NCBI RefSeq assembly: GCF_902491285.1
Contig: NZ_CABUHK010000135.1
Span: forward strand, 1 to 7,720
Source: an uncultured Bacteroides sp.
GTDB lineage: Bacteria; Bacteroidota; Bacteroidia; Bacteroidales; Bacteroidaceae
DNA: 7,720 nt
Reading direction: 5' to 3'
Below are positions 1 through 5,944 of this stretch, piece by piece. The notes below the pieces were generated by a model that did not search any database, was not told the origin of the DNA, and saw only the letters and a list, made by a program, of their open reading frames with translations. Both the position numbers and the translations under genes were made by a program. Position 1 is the first letter of the stretch, and every line of letters begins with the position of its first letter.

Positions 1-217
1 GGTCTTTAATAGCATCTCCTATTAAGTACATAATAACAGCGGGTGCTATTAGGCATGCAAGCATAAAGAGTGATTTGAGATAGCTTATGCCTCCCAATTT
101 TATCGTGATTGCAATTCTTTGTAGTTTCGAATGTTCTTCAGTCTCTTTATATAATCGGCGGCCTTCCCAATAAAATATGAGGCCTAATACTAAAGTTATA
201 GATACAATTAGTCCCAT
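1..217 (-). CDS. membrane protein, partial (C-terminus off left edge)
   Basis: An open minus-strand frame starts at an ATG at 217 and runs uninterrupted off the left edge, giving 72 codons. An in-frame stop lies at 236-238, so 217 is the first usable ATG. The product begins with a hydrophobic segment (about residues 2-16, ending IFYWEGRRLYK), then a charged stretch with EETEEH-like composition, then a second hydrophobic segment (about residues 50-67, containing LACLIAPAVIMYLIG). This suggests an integral membrane protein with at least two spans. It begins 36 bp after the stop of the preceding anchored protein on the same strand, so it is probably the fourth gene of that operon. I do not recognise the family, and the visible part is too short to assign a function. 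Confidence 0.6.
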   Translation of the reverse strand, partial: MGLIVSITLVLGLIFYWEGRRLYKETEEHSKLQRIAITIKLGGISYLKSLFMLACLIAPAVIMYLIGDAIKD

Positions 218-253
218 AATAATGCAAGTTAGTAATTATGCAGTACGTTAAGT

Positions 254-1255
254 TTATTCTTTACAAGACGAAGAATACGCTGTGGAGTATAATTCGCGGC
301 ATTTTTGAACTATTCTTTGTTGGTTGTTATTGTATTTCTTTCGGATTAAGTCATCACATCCTAACACGCGGATTGCAGCTTCATATCCTTTCAGCATAAA
401 ATAGAATCCGAAATCCTTTTGATCGCCAGTTATTAAATCATAAAATTCTTGAGGATCATGTATTTGTTTAATTAGACCGAAAGTGTCCATTTCCGGAAGG
501 TCGTTTTGGTAGTTCTCGGTTAAAATTTCTTGGGGTGTCATACCCGCCGTTTGTTTTGCATGCTTGAAAAATTGTTGTGCGGTACAATCTCCATCGTTTA
601 ATCCGACAATAAATCCCATTGCGTAGATCTGTTCAAAGGTCGCTTTGTATATTGAGTTGTCCAGTTGGGAGGATTGCCGTGCTGATGCTACAAATGCAGT
701 TGTCATAGCTTCCCAATCCAACATGCTTGCATCGGTTGTAAGGTCTTCGAGAAAATATAATTCCGGGTAATCTTTTTTATATTCAGCCATATTGAACATT
801 AAGACTGAATCTTGTCCTTGAACTTTGTAATACCAGTATACATCGAGAGTTTCGTCGGTGTAGGAATAGATAATAGAATCTTGTATGGCGGCAAAGCATG
901 GAGAATCACAGCATTCCGAGATACAACGATCTACCTCCGAAACCAAAGCATTCATTTCTGAATAAGGCTTATTCGTTATTTTTGATAGGATACTTGCTCT
1001 TTGTGCAACATCTAATGTGTCACAATATAAAATGCTGTTAAGGGATCCGCTCATGCTCACCAATTCCTGAAAAACACGCCCTTTAAACGGCTGTTTGAAT
1101 TGGGTTTTCAGTTGTTCTAACGGTGAAGGGGCTGACGGCTGCTGTGTGGAGTTTGTTTCCGTTCTCGTATTGATAAATGCGGTTTTTTTGTGAATTAAAA
1201 AATATCCGCATAGAACCGTTATTATACACAGCAGAGAGATGATTATTCGTTTCAT
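254..1255 (-). CDS. hypothetical membrane-anchored protein
   Basis: This 333-residue protein has an N-terminal signal anchor: KR followed by a hydrophobic run at residues 4-21 and then HKK. There is no clear cleavage site or lipobox, so it is probably tethered to the inner membrane with a periplasmic body. A Thr/Ser/Pro/Gln-rich linker (about 28-48) leads to a mostly helical, acidic domain. A cysteine cluster C111-C115-C116-C120 follows C78, and further cysteines lie near the C-terminus; they could form disulfides outside the cytoplasm. I do not recognise a family. It starts 9 bp after the MORN gene ends and 36 bp before the next membrane protein, consistent with one transcript. Confidence that it is a real gene is high; its function is unknown. 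Confidence 0.8.
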   Translation of the reverse strand: MKRIIISLLCIITVLCGYFLIHKKTAFINTRTETNSTQQPSAPSPLEQLKTQFKQPFKGRVFQELVSMSGSLNSILYCDTLDVAQRASILSKITNKPYSEMNALVSEVDRCISECCDSPCFAAIQDSIIYSYTDETLDVYWYYKVQGQDSVLMFNMAEYKKDYPELYFLEDLTTDASMLDWEAMTTAFVASARQSSQLDNSIYKATFEQIYAMGFIVGLNDGDCTAQQFFKHAKQTAGMTPQEILTENYQNDLPEMDTFGLIKQIHDPQEFYDLITGDQKDFGFYFMLKGYEAAIRVLGCDDLIRKKYNNNQQRIVQKCRELYSTAYSSSCKE

Positions 1256-1264
1256 GGTATTTGG

Positions 1265-2587
1265 TTAATAAAGGCTTGTCAATTTCCCGTCGGTGAAAAC
1301 TAAAATAGAGTATTTGGGCGTTGATGCACCTACGCTGTCGGCAAATCCCATCAGTAAGGTTAAAGCCATTGCTTCTTCGCCGGAAAGTTGCGTCATCGCT
1401 GCGGCGACTTGCATGTCTTGTTTGTCCTTATTGAAAGTCCATGTTTCAACCCTGTGCCCGGATCGTATGCTTTTTCCTATATCGTATGATTTTATGTCAA
1501 TTACCTCCTGACACATTTGTTGGGTCATGCCGAGTTCGAGTTTTCCTTGATAAATAAGCGAGCCGTATCGTTGACCATATTTTCGGATGAATGCTTGCTT
1601 TTTTTGTTCTTCAGTCTGATGTTTCTGCTTTTCATCTGCGAGTTTCAGAGAATCTTTTATTCGTTGTTGTGCCACAAACGCCTTAGTAATTGAGTCTCGT
1701 GCTCGTTCTTTGGCGCGCTGCTGAATCTGATATTCACGAGGGGATAATCCGTCTTTCCATTTCCCTGTTTCGGTATGTCCGGTGGCGGCAAAAACCATTG
1801 TTCCCTCGTCCGGTGCGCCGTTATAGAGCCGCCCGATAAACTTGTCCCCGGCCGCGTCGGTAATTTCCATGTTGACTGTTCCTGTAAATGGGACGATATT
1901 ACCCTCAAAAACGCATCCAGCTGGAATTTCCCATTTGTGATTTGCTCTTGTTATTTCCGTGATGCTTCCGTAGCGATATTTGCCGCTTGACGGGGCGTCG
2001 GATATGAAATTTCCCTCGAACGTGTCGCCATTGGCATATTCGATTTTACCGTACCCGAAGTGTCCGTCGGATAGCCTTCCAGTAAAACTATCCCCATCTT
2101 TCGTTGTTAATGTGCAATCAAAAGTGCCTGTATAAGGTTTTTTATCTTTGATTGTTCCTGTAAAACTGCAATTAGCCGGGTAGTGCCATATCTTATATCC
2201 CAGCGTAATATCTCCCTCGGAGGCAAATATCATCGTTCCAAGGCCGGAAGAAAAAATCATCTTTCCATTTTGGATGGAACTCTCGCTAATTTCTCCTTCA
2301 AAAATATCTCCGTAGGCAAATTTGTAAGTTCCACGCTTACATTGATCATAACACCATTCTCCATTGAGTTGATCCCCGTTGGCAAAATACATGATACCCG
2401 TGCCATGCTTAAATTTCATTTTTCTAATAATGAATCCTTTGGGGCTGACTTTTCGGATTTCTCCGACATATTTGACGCCATTCTCGTATTTAATGGTGGC
2501 GCGTTTGGGTTTGGATGATTGGGCGAAACTGTTAGGGCTGGTGAACAGTAAGCCGATTAGGATTGTAAGTAAAAGTAGACGTTTCAT
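1265..2587 (-). CDS. secreted MORN-repeat protein with SmpA/BamE-like C-terminus
   Basis: A 440-residue protein with a classic signal peptide: MKR, a hydrophobic core to about residue 16, and a likely cut near FAQ-SS at residues 23/24. It carries repeated MORN-type units: YENGVKYVGEI at 34-44, YFANGDQLNGEW at 67-78, FAYGDIFEGEI at 90-100, GDSFTGRL at 165-172, YANGDTFEGNF at 184-194 and GDKFIGRL at 247-254. MORN repeats form open beta-hairpin ladders that bind proteins or lipids. A charged Lys/Arg/Glu/Gln-rich helix (about 284-335) follows. The last 100 residues have a GMT motif at 353-355, ETWTF at 381-385 and a final YSILVFTDGKL strand, a pattern reminiscent of SmpA/BamE-like two-layer domains (inference). 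Its ATG overlaps the preceding stop as ATGA, so translation is likely coupled. It probably acts in the periplasm; its partner is unknown. Confidence 0.85.
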   Translation of the reverse strand: MKRLLLLTILIGLLFTSPNSFAQSSKPKRATIKYENGVKYVGEIRKVSPKGFIIRKMKFKHGTGIMYFANGDQLNGEWCYDQCKRGTYKFAYGDIFEGEISESSIQNGKMIFSSGLGTMIFASEGDITLGYKIWHYPANCSFTGTIKDKKPYTGTFDCTLTTKDGDSFTGRLSDGHFGYGKIEYANGDTFEGNFISDAPSSGKYRYGSITEITRANHKWEIPAGCVFEGNIVPFTGTVNMEITDAAGDKFIGRLYNGAPDEGTMVFAATGHTETGKWKDGLSPREYQIQQRAKERARDSITKAFVAQQRIKDSLKLADEKQKHQTEEQKKQAFIRKYGQRYGSLIYQGKLELGMTQQMCQEVIDIKSYDIGKSIRSGHRVETWTFNKDKQDMQVAAAMTQLSGEEAMALTLLMGFADSVGASTPKYSILVFTDGKLTSLY

Positions 2588-2961
2588 AATTGCGAAGTTT
2601 TATGCCATATACGAGCCGGAGACTTTTTGCCATTCATATTGATAGATATGCGCTTGGGACCTTTCTCAATTTGTAACAAATCACTATTCCGACCAAGGAA
2701 TTTTCCGATTTCGGAAGATATTGTCATATTCCGTGCTTCAATTGTGCTCTTACGTGCATATAGCCCCTGCATTTGAATATACTGGGTTGTAAAATGACGT
2801 TCGAAGTTCCTTGTGAAATCGTGCGAGTGGAAATCCGGTGCAGGGAGGTGCTTGTAGATATACTCGCGTAATGCGCGAATGCCAATTTCTTGCAAGATCG
2901 TGTGTACGGTAGTTTTAGGCATGGTAGTAAACATTGTTGCCACCCAGCCCCGACTTGGCAT
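2584..2961 (-). CDS. small basic protein of unknown family, possible winged helix
   Basis: The frame stays open to a GTG at 3051, but that codon and the 90 nt after it lie inside a highly paired RNA structure. I therefore choose the ATG at 2961 (125 residues, MPSRGWVATM), which follows an A/T-rich TTTCTTTTTGTAATC stretch. ATGs at 2934 and 2922 are alternatives. The protein is basic. Residues 17-40 look like an amphipathic helix (TTVHTILQEIGIRALREYIYKHL is broken by no proline), 45-65 like a second helix, and 78-121 (ISSEIGKFLG ... SPARIWHK) could be a winged-helix-like end, which is inference only. Its TGA overlaps the ATG of the MORN gene in ATGA, which supports it as a real first gene of the operon. 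I do not recognise a family. Confidence 0.6.
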   Translation of the reverse strand: MPSRGWVATMFTTMPKTTVHTILQEIGIRALREYIYKHLPAPDFHSHDFTRNFERHFTTQYIQMQGLYARKSTIEARNMTISSEIGKFLGRNSDLLQIEKGPKRISINMNGKKSPARIWHKTSQL

Positions 2962-2967
2962 GATTAC

Positions 2968-3194
2968 AAAAAGAAAGTGTGGAGCTGCCCGGTTTATTCG
3001 AATAGAGGTTCTGGAATACCTTTGCTGAAATAAACTGACACAAGACCCCACACCTGTATAGTATGGGGATTATGATCTCGCATACCAATACAAGTGATGA
3101 GTGTCGTCGTTTACCCTCAGCAAATTGAATTTTCCAGATTCCTATTCGAGGTTAAATCGAAACACTTTCACCAATATACGCCGCTTGCGCGACA
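2968..3194 (-). ncRNA. candidate structured leader or ncRNA folding into a long rod
   Basis: Read as minus-strand RNA, this segment begins a few bases after a TACCTTTG box. It opens with a hairpin GUCGC-GCAA-GCGGC (3193-3180, one G-U pair, GNRA tetraloop). A nested rod follows: 3162-3169 pairs with 2973-2980 (8 bp); 3142-3149 with 2998-3005 (8 bp); 3132-3138 with 3010-3016 (7 bp); 3115-3124 with 3021-3030 (10 pairs, two G-U); 3109-3113 with 3031-3035 (5 bp); 3101-3105 with 3037-3041 (5 bp); and 3061-3068 with 3046-3053 (8 bp, one G-U, apical). A U-rich tract (2972-2968) follows the closing helix. This could be a 5' leader with attenuation, a free-standing small RNA (6S-like rods are one precedent), or a folded single-strand DNA site. 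I cannot match it to a known RNA family. Confidence 0.55.
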
Positions 3195-3197
3195 AGA

Positions 3198-3205
3198 CAA
3201 AGGTA
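3198..3205 (-). promoter_or_regulatory. candidate Bacteroidetes -7 box (TACCTTTG)
   Basis: The minus strand reads TACCTTTG, an exact match to the Bacteroidetes sigma-ABfr -7 consensus TAnnTTTG. Transcription would start near 3193-3194, exactly at the base of the GNRA-capped hairpin that opens the structured segment. No good TTTG -33 element is seen at the usual distance. The region just upstream is T-rich (seven T in a row). An 8-bp inverted repeat GACGACAC (3224-3231) / GTGTCGTC (3101-3108) straddles the box and might be an operator. Confidence 0.5.
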
Positions 3206-3300
3206 AAAAAATATTTCGCAATTGACGACACCCATCGGGGCCTTGTTGTGCAAATTTCGCCAAACATGCTTTCGGGTATTATCTACGCAGGGATGCAGAT

Positions 3301-3340
3301 ATAATAAAAAAGCCGGAGCCTTCGAAGGCTCCGGCTTCAC
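3301..3340 (-). terminator. intrinsic terminator of the xis/primase operon
   Basis: A perfect 26-bp palindrome at 3311-3336 (AGCCGGAGCCTTC and its complement) is followed on the minus strand by a U-tract from the A run at 3306-3311. It begins 21 bp downstream of the primase-like gene's stop, so it ends that transcript and separates it from the structured segment on its left. The T-run on the plus-strand side is poor, so it is probably unidirectional. Confidence 0.9.
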
Positions 3341-3356
3341 TCGCGGCACGATGGGG

Positions 3357-4337
3357 TTATTTGAAAGTTATATTATACCTTTGACAATGATAAAAGAAAG
3401 TGGCTATATCCACATCATCGTGATTTTTGATACACCAGTCAAACATTTCATCGCATTCAGTAGGATCGTAATCGGGATGCCATTTACTTACCAAGTGGAA
3501 AAGTCGTAACCCTTCTTCGGGCCCAAATTCACTGGCGAGAGCTTGTCCGATGGATTTCCAGACGGCACGTCCAACAGTGATATCAATCTGTTTTTTCTGA
3601 ATTATTATTATCAGTGAATATGCCCGTTGTTTTGTGGCTACATCCATTACGGCTTTTCGAGCCTTCTTCACCCTGCGCGGCGCACTGTATTTGTTCGGCT
3701 TGTAATACAAGTACGGAGGAGCATCAGGGGTGAAATAGGGTTGAGGGTCATAGCTGGCCACACGCAGCCTTACGACATCGCTGCCACTTTCATCGACGAT
3801 TAGTGGCGTCCGTTCTTGTATTTCGTCCACGAGAGCATAAAAGTGAGCTTTATGGCGTTCAGGATAAGCTATTCGAAAGATGCAGCATAATCCATCGCCT
3901 CCAACAGATAGCCCAGCATAGCATAAACTGCTGATTCTTTCTTTCAACATATTTTTGACCAAGTTCCATCGCCCTTTTACACGGGGATTCTGTTTCCCAT
4001 CAATGTCGATGCAGATATAGCTGCTATGAAGATGATGAAGCCTCTTTTTGGCGCGGGTGTCGAATACCCCGGCAACGGTTACGCACGGTATCTCGAATTT
4101 CTTGATTTTGGCGCGTATGTCCGGATCTTTAGTGCCTCGATATTCGTCTACTATATTTTGGTAGGAGGCTGTTAATAAAAATGTCCATAAATCGACCGTT
4201 GCGACAGGGATTGTGCTAACTACGTTTGCAAAGAGCGAAACTTGAGGCCCAACTATGTCTTCAGGAATCCTAACAACGGTGTTTGTCCTTGAGAGTGTGA
4301 GTTTATTGTTTTGGTTCATTGCGTTTGAAATTATCAT
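3357..4337 (-). CDS. BT4734/VirE-N family protein with PriCT-2-like C-terminus
   Basis: This 326-residue protein (or 320 if it starts at the ATG at 4319, MNQNNKL) matches the BT4734-like/VirE N-terminal family found in Bacteroidetes mobile elements. Residues 108-113 (ICIDID) form an hDhD motif, 144-149 (SVGGDG) resemble the glycine-rich second motif of archaeo-eukaryotic-type primases, and 187-200 (SDVVRLRVASYDPQ) resemble their third motif; the enzymatic reading is inference. Residues about 253-326 (W260, G264, GPEEGLRLFHLVSKW, then C295 and W301) look like a PriCT-2 primase C-terminal domain. It probably serves replication of the element. It is the third gene after the excisionase-like and DUF6291-like genes, and a strong terminator follows it. 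No helicase or DUF3987 gene follows, which is less usual. Confidence 0.8.
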   Translation of the reverse strand: MIISNAMNQNNKLTLSRTNTVVRIPEDIVGPQVSLFANVVSTIPVATVDLWTFLLTASYQNIVDEYRGTKDPDIRAKIKKFEIPCVTVAGVFDTRAKKRLHHLHSSYICIDIDGKQNPRVKGRWNLVKNMLKERISSLCYAGLSVGGDGLCCIFRIAYPERHKAHFYALVDEIQERTPLIVDESGSDVVRLRVASYDPQPYFTPDAPPYLYYKPNKYSAPRRVKKARKAVMDVATKQRAYSLIIIIQKKQIDITVGRAVWKSIGQALASEFGPEEGLRLFHLVSKWHPDYDPTECDEMFDWCIKNHDDVDIATFFYHCQRYNITFK

Positions 4338-4442
4338 TTTATCCGATGGTTTTGGATATGATTTTGTTATTCAGTGTGTTGTGTATTGATTTGCTGCCTG
4401 TTTCTTGTATGTTTCCAGTCCGGTTATTGCTCTGAGAAATAA

Positions 4443-4465
4443 GACGGGATGTTTTAAGTCCCGTC
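4443..4465 (-). other. hairpin over the stop codon of the DUF6291-like gene
   Basis: GACGGGA (4443-4449) and TCCCGTC (4459-4465) form a 7-bp GC-rich stem with a 9-nt loop. The TAA of the DUF6291-like gene (4456-4454) sits in the loop. On the minus strand a weak T-rich stretch (TTATTTC) follows. It may act as an attenuator or RNA stabiliser within the operon. The 116 bp from here to the next gene hold nothing else that I can support. Confidence 0.4.
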
Positions 4466-4831
4466 ATTATCCGCTTTCTCGTCACCATCTTTCCCGCCCC
4501 AATTACTCTCGACTTTCCTATCATATTTTTGCGAGTTCACATCCACCTGCTTCCGCCAACTGACGAAAGATTGCATAATACGTGTTGGTGTCTTTGTAGG
4601 CGGTTCCTTCTGATAGAATGCATAATCCATCAATACTCTGAATGCTCTTAAATGGAGCCGTTCCGGCATTAATTTAATAGATTCGTAAAATGAGATGAAA
4701 CACACAAAGGATTCTCGGGTTTTTTGTCTCCGGCGCTTCTTGGGAGCTTCCTCCTGTAGTTCGATAAATTCATTCAGTTCGTCTTCAGAAATGTCGGCCA
4801 GTGCTTCCAAAGGGTTAAATTCTGTTTTCAT
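4454..4831 (-). CDS. DUF6291-like protein of mobile elements
   Basis: This 125-residue protein has an acidic N-terminal part (residues 11-29, ISEDELNEFIELQEE), then a basic patch KKRRRQK (31-37). A domain running from about 40 to 115 (SFVCFISFYESIKLMPE, LRAFRVLMDYAFY, FVSWRKQVDVNSQKYDRKVESNW) resembles DUF6291. Such proteins are small, look like phage or element replication accessories, and have no established activity that I can name. The gene starts 7 bp after the stop of the excisionase-like gene and precedes the primase-like gene, so it probably belongs to the element's excision/replication operon. The tail after residue 111 (GGKDGDEKADNDG) is charged and likely disordered. Confidence 0.7.
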   Translation of the reverse strand: MKTEFNPLEALADISEDELNEFIELQEEAPKKRRRQKTRESFVCFISFYESIKLMPERLHLRAFRVLMDYAFYQKEPPTKTPTRIMQSFVSWRKQVDVNSQKYDRKVESNWGGKDGDEKADNDGT

Positions 4832-4838
4832 AAATTTT

Positions 4839-5201
4839 TTAATTATTAAGTTTTTTTAATTGTTCTTTACAGTATTGCCCGACGGTGGGGATTGAATTCT
4901 CTTTCATCCAGTCTTCGATTTCCTGTCGGATGAACACCAAGCGCCGTCCCCCGTGGGCGGGTCTATGAAATGGGATGAGTCGTTGATGTGTGAACTTGTA
5001 GATCGTGGCCTTTGAATAGCCTGTAAGTTTAATCACATCATTGATGCCCATAATTTCTGGTGGAGGTGATTCCGGCTTATTAGGATAAGAGTTGGGGCGA
5101 TTGCCGAAGCCGAGGCTCACGCAGAGTTCGATAAATTGCTTTACCGAGAGTCCCGCGATGGGGAAATCATCCCCGAATTTTGAGAAAGAATTAGTATGCA
5201 T
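4839..5201 (-). CDS. excisionase-family helix-turn-helix protein
   Basis: This 120-residue protein has a MerR/Xis-type HTH domain (the HTH_17 family) at about residues 50-103. GINDVIKLTGYSKATIYKFT forms the helix-turn-helix, followed by the wing, with P82-A-H-G-G-R-R-L carrying basic residues, and a recognition tail EIEDWMKEN. In Bacteroidetes elements this family acts as excisionase or regulator, binding near the att site and bending DNA for the tyrosine integrase. The N-terminal 50 residues (FIELCVSLGFGNRP, then a proline-rich linker) are an extension beyond the minimal domain. The ATG at 5201 follows an AT-rich leader with AGGAGG about 23 nt upstream and a small CTTAA/TTAAG hairpin between them. 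It heads the operon with the DUF6291-like and primase-like genes. Confidence 0.8.
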   Translation of the reverse strand: MHTNSFSKFGDDFPIAGLSVKQFIELCVSLGFGNRPNSYPNKPESPPPEIMGINDVIKLTGYSKATIYKFTHQRLIPFHRPAHGGRRLVFIRQEIEDWMKENSIPTVGQYCKEQLKKLNN

Positions 5202-5242
5202 AATCTTAAAAAATTAAGTTATGCCCTCCTAATACGAATGGA

Positions 5243-5304
5243 TATTTTGACAGTATTTTGATTTTATTATAAATATTCCTTATAAATATTGATTGTCAAT
5301 ATTT
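5243..5304. repeat. direct and inverted repeats upstream of the excisionase-like gene
   Basis: This AT-rich segment holds TATTTTGA twice (5243-5250 and 5254-5261, period 11), TATAAATATT twice (5268-5277 and 5281-5290, period 13), and an inverted repeat AAATATTGA-TTG-TCAATATTT (5284-5304, 9-bp arms). Spacings near one helical turn and the position just upstream of a DNA-binding regulator suggest binding sites for that regulator or for the integrase. In the gene-free stretch 5202-5503 the other structures are a terminator and one further direct repeat. I see no TAnnTTTG box for the minus-strand operon here. Confidence 0.5.
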
Positions 5305-5350
5305 TGTGTATTTTTATTTTGAAGATTTTATATCGTTTTTTTATGGATTA

Positions 5351-5390
5351 GACAAAAAATATGACTGGTGTTCCCAGTCATATTGTATTG
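5351..5390 (-). terminator. intrinsic terminator of the abiE operon
   Basis: Perfect 11-bp arms AATATGACTGG (5358-5368) and CCAGTCATATT (5374-5384) enclose a 5-nt loop. On the minus strand six U follow (A run at 5354-5359). It sits about 115 bp past the stop of the zinc-ribbon gene and closes the abiE operon before the excisionase-like gene. The plus-strand side lacks a U-run. Confidence 0.85.
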
Positions 5391-5476
5391 ATTATAAGAT
5401 GTAATGTAGGAAAAGATACTATTGGCTGAAGTTTTTTTGCTTTTTTTATGCGGTTTTTGTGTCGTTTATATAATTT

Positions 5477-5509
5477 ATCCTGTTATATGAATTTTATATC
5501 CTGTTATAT
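5477..5509. repeat. 12-bp direct repeat with 21-bp period
   Basis: ATCCTGTTATAT occurs at 5477-5488 and again at 5498-5509. The second copy covers the last codons and stop of the zinc-ribbon gene. The period is two helical turns. It could be a pair of binding sites or the trace of a small tandem duplication at the gene's 3' end. Confidence 0.55.
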
Positions 5510-5944
5510 AAATCTATGCCGACGAAATATTTTTTCTAATTCTCTGAAAATACATTTGTCTTTTGGGCTATGGTTGGCAACAGTTTTAACTTTGTTTGCC
5601 ATATGCCAGACTGTGTTATAGGAGTTGATTTTCAATTCGGTCATGAGCCATTTAACAGATACTTTTCGGGGGTAAAACGATATTGCATAGATGACATAGC
5701 TCCATTTAACTAAATCGATGCGTGTCTTGAAAAATATTGTCTCTTGCAGGATAGACCATTGTATACTGCAATGATGGCAAAGAATATTTTTTGAAGCGTA
5801 TTTGCTTCTGCTGTGGGTGTTGAATCTTTCGCATTTAGGGCAATATGTTCTCTTCCAAATTTCATTGTAAATTAGGTCAAGGATGTCGTTTTCAGAACCT
5901 ACTCTTTCTGAAAAGTCATCGTAATCTACTATGTCTTCGTACAT
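5504..5944 (-). CDS. IS1595-like zinc-ribbon/HTH protein without DDE domain
   Basis: This 146-residue protein has a zinc ribbon with CPKC (C35, C38) and CHHC (C56, C59). Next comes the IS1595/ISXO2-type motif: WSILQETIFFKTRIDLVKW at 63-81, AISFYPRKVSVKWLMTEL at 87-104 and a helix NSYNTVWHMANKVKTV at 108-123. Family transposases are about 300 residues long, with a DDE nuclease after this region. Here the protein ends 24 residues later in a basic tail (FRRHRF), and I find no DDE remnant downstream. Its ATG overlaps the TAA of abiEii in TAATG, so translation is likely coupled. It is visibly AT-richer than the abiE genes. It may be a co-opted DNA-binding partner or regulator of the toxin-antitoxin system, or a truncated transposase that happens to be fused to the operon. 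Confidence 0.75.
   Translation of the reverse strand: MYEDIVDYDDFSERVGSENDILDLIYNEIWKRTYCPKCERFNTHSRSKYASKNILCHHCSIQWSILQETIFFKTRIDLVKWSYVIYAISFYPRKVSVKWLMTELKINSYNTVWHMANKVKTVANHSPKDKCIFRELEKIFRRHRFI

Noticed and set aside
2962..3051. N-terminal extension of the small basic protein from a GTG at 3051
   Set aside because: The 30 extra codons coincide with paired RNA strands and the U-tract; the ATG at 2961 is the first start after them.
2994..3083. A 29-codon minus-strand frame starting at an ATG at 3083 inside the structured segment, a possible leader peptide
   Set aside because: Its bases are committed to the helices of the rod, it has no upstream initiation signal, and its end does not reach the next gene. 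It may still matter if the structure is an attenuator, but nothing in the sequence supports translation.
3052..3300. tRNA gene or att site in the gene-free segment
   Set aside because: No cloverleaf, CCA end or direct repeat matching the other side was found.
3101..3349. Short frames on both strands across the segment between the two left operons
   Set aside because: They overlap the rod structure, the promoter box and the palindromic terminator, and their products look random.
4339..4524. A 61-codon minus-strand frame between the DUF6291-like and primase-like genes
   Set aside because: It overlaps the DUF6291-like gene by about 70 bp in another frame, is low in complexity (Lys, Ile, Asn, Thr, Ser) and has no family resemblance.
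5262..5300. A TTGACA-like plus TATAAT-like pair upstream of the excisionase-like gene
   Set aside because: The spacing is too long, and Bacteroidetes housekeeping promoters do not use this consensus; the stretch is simply AT-rich.
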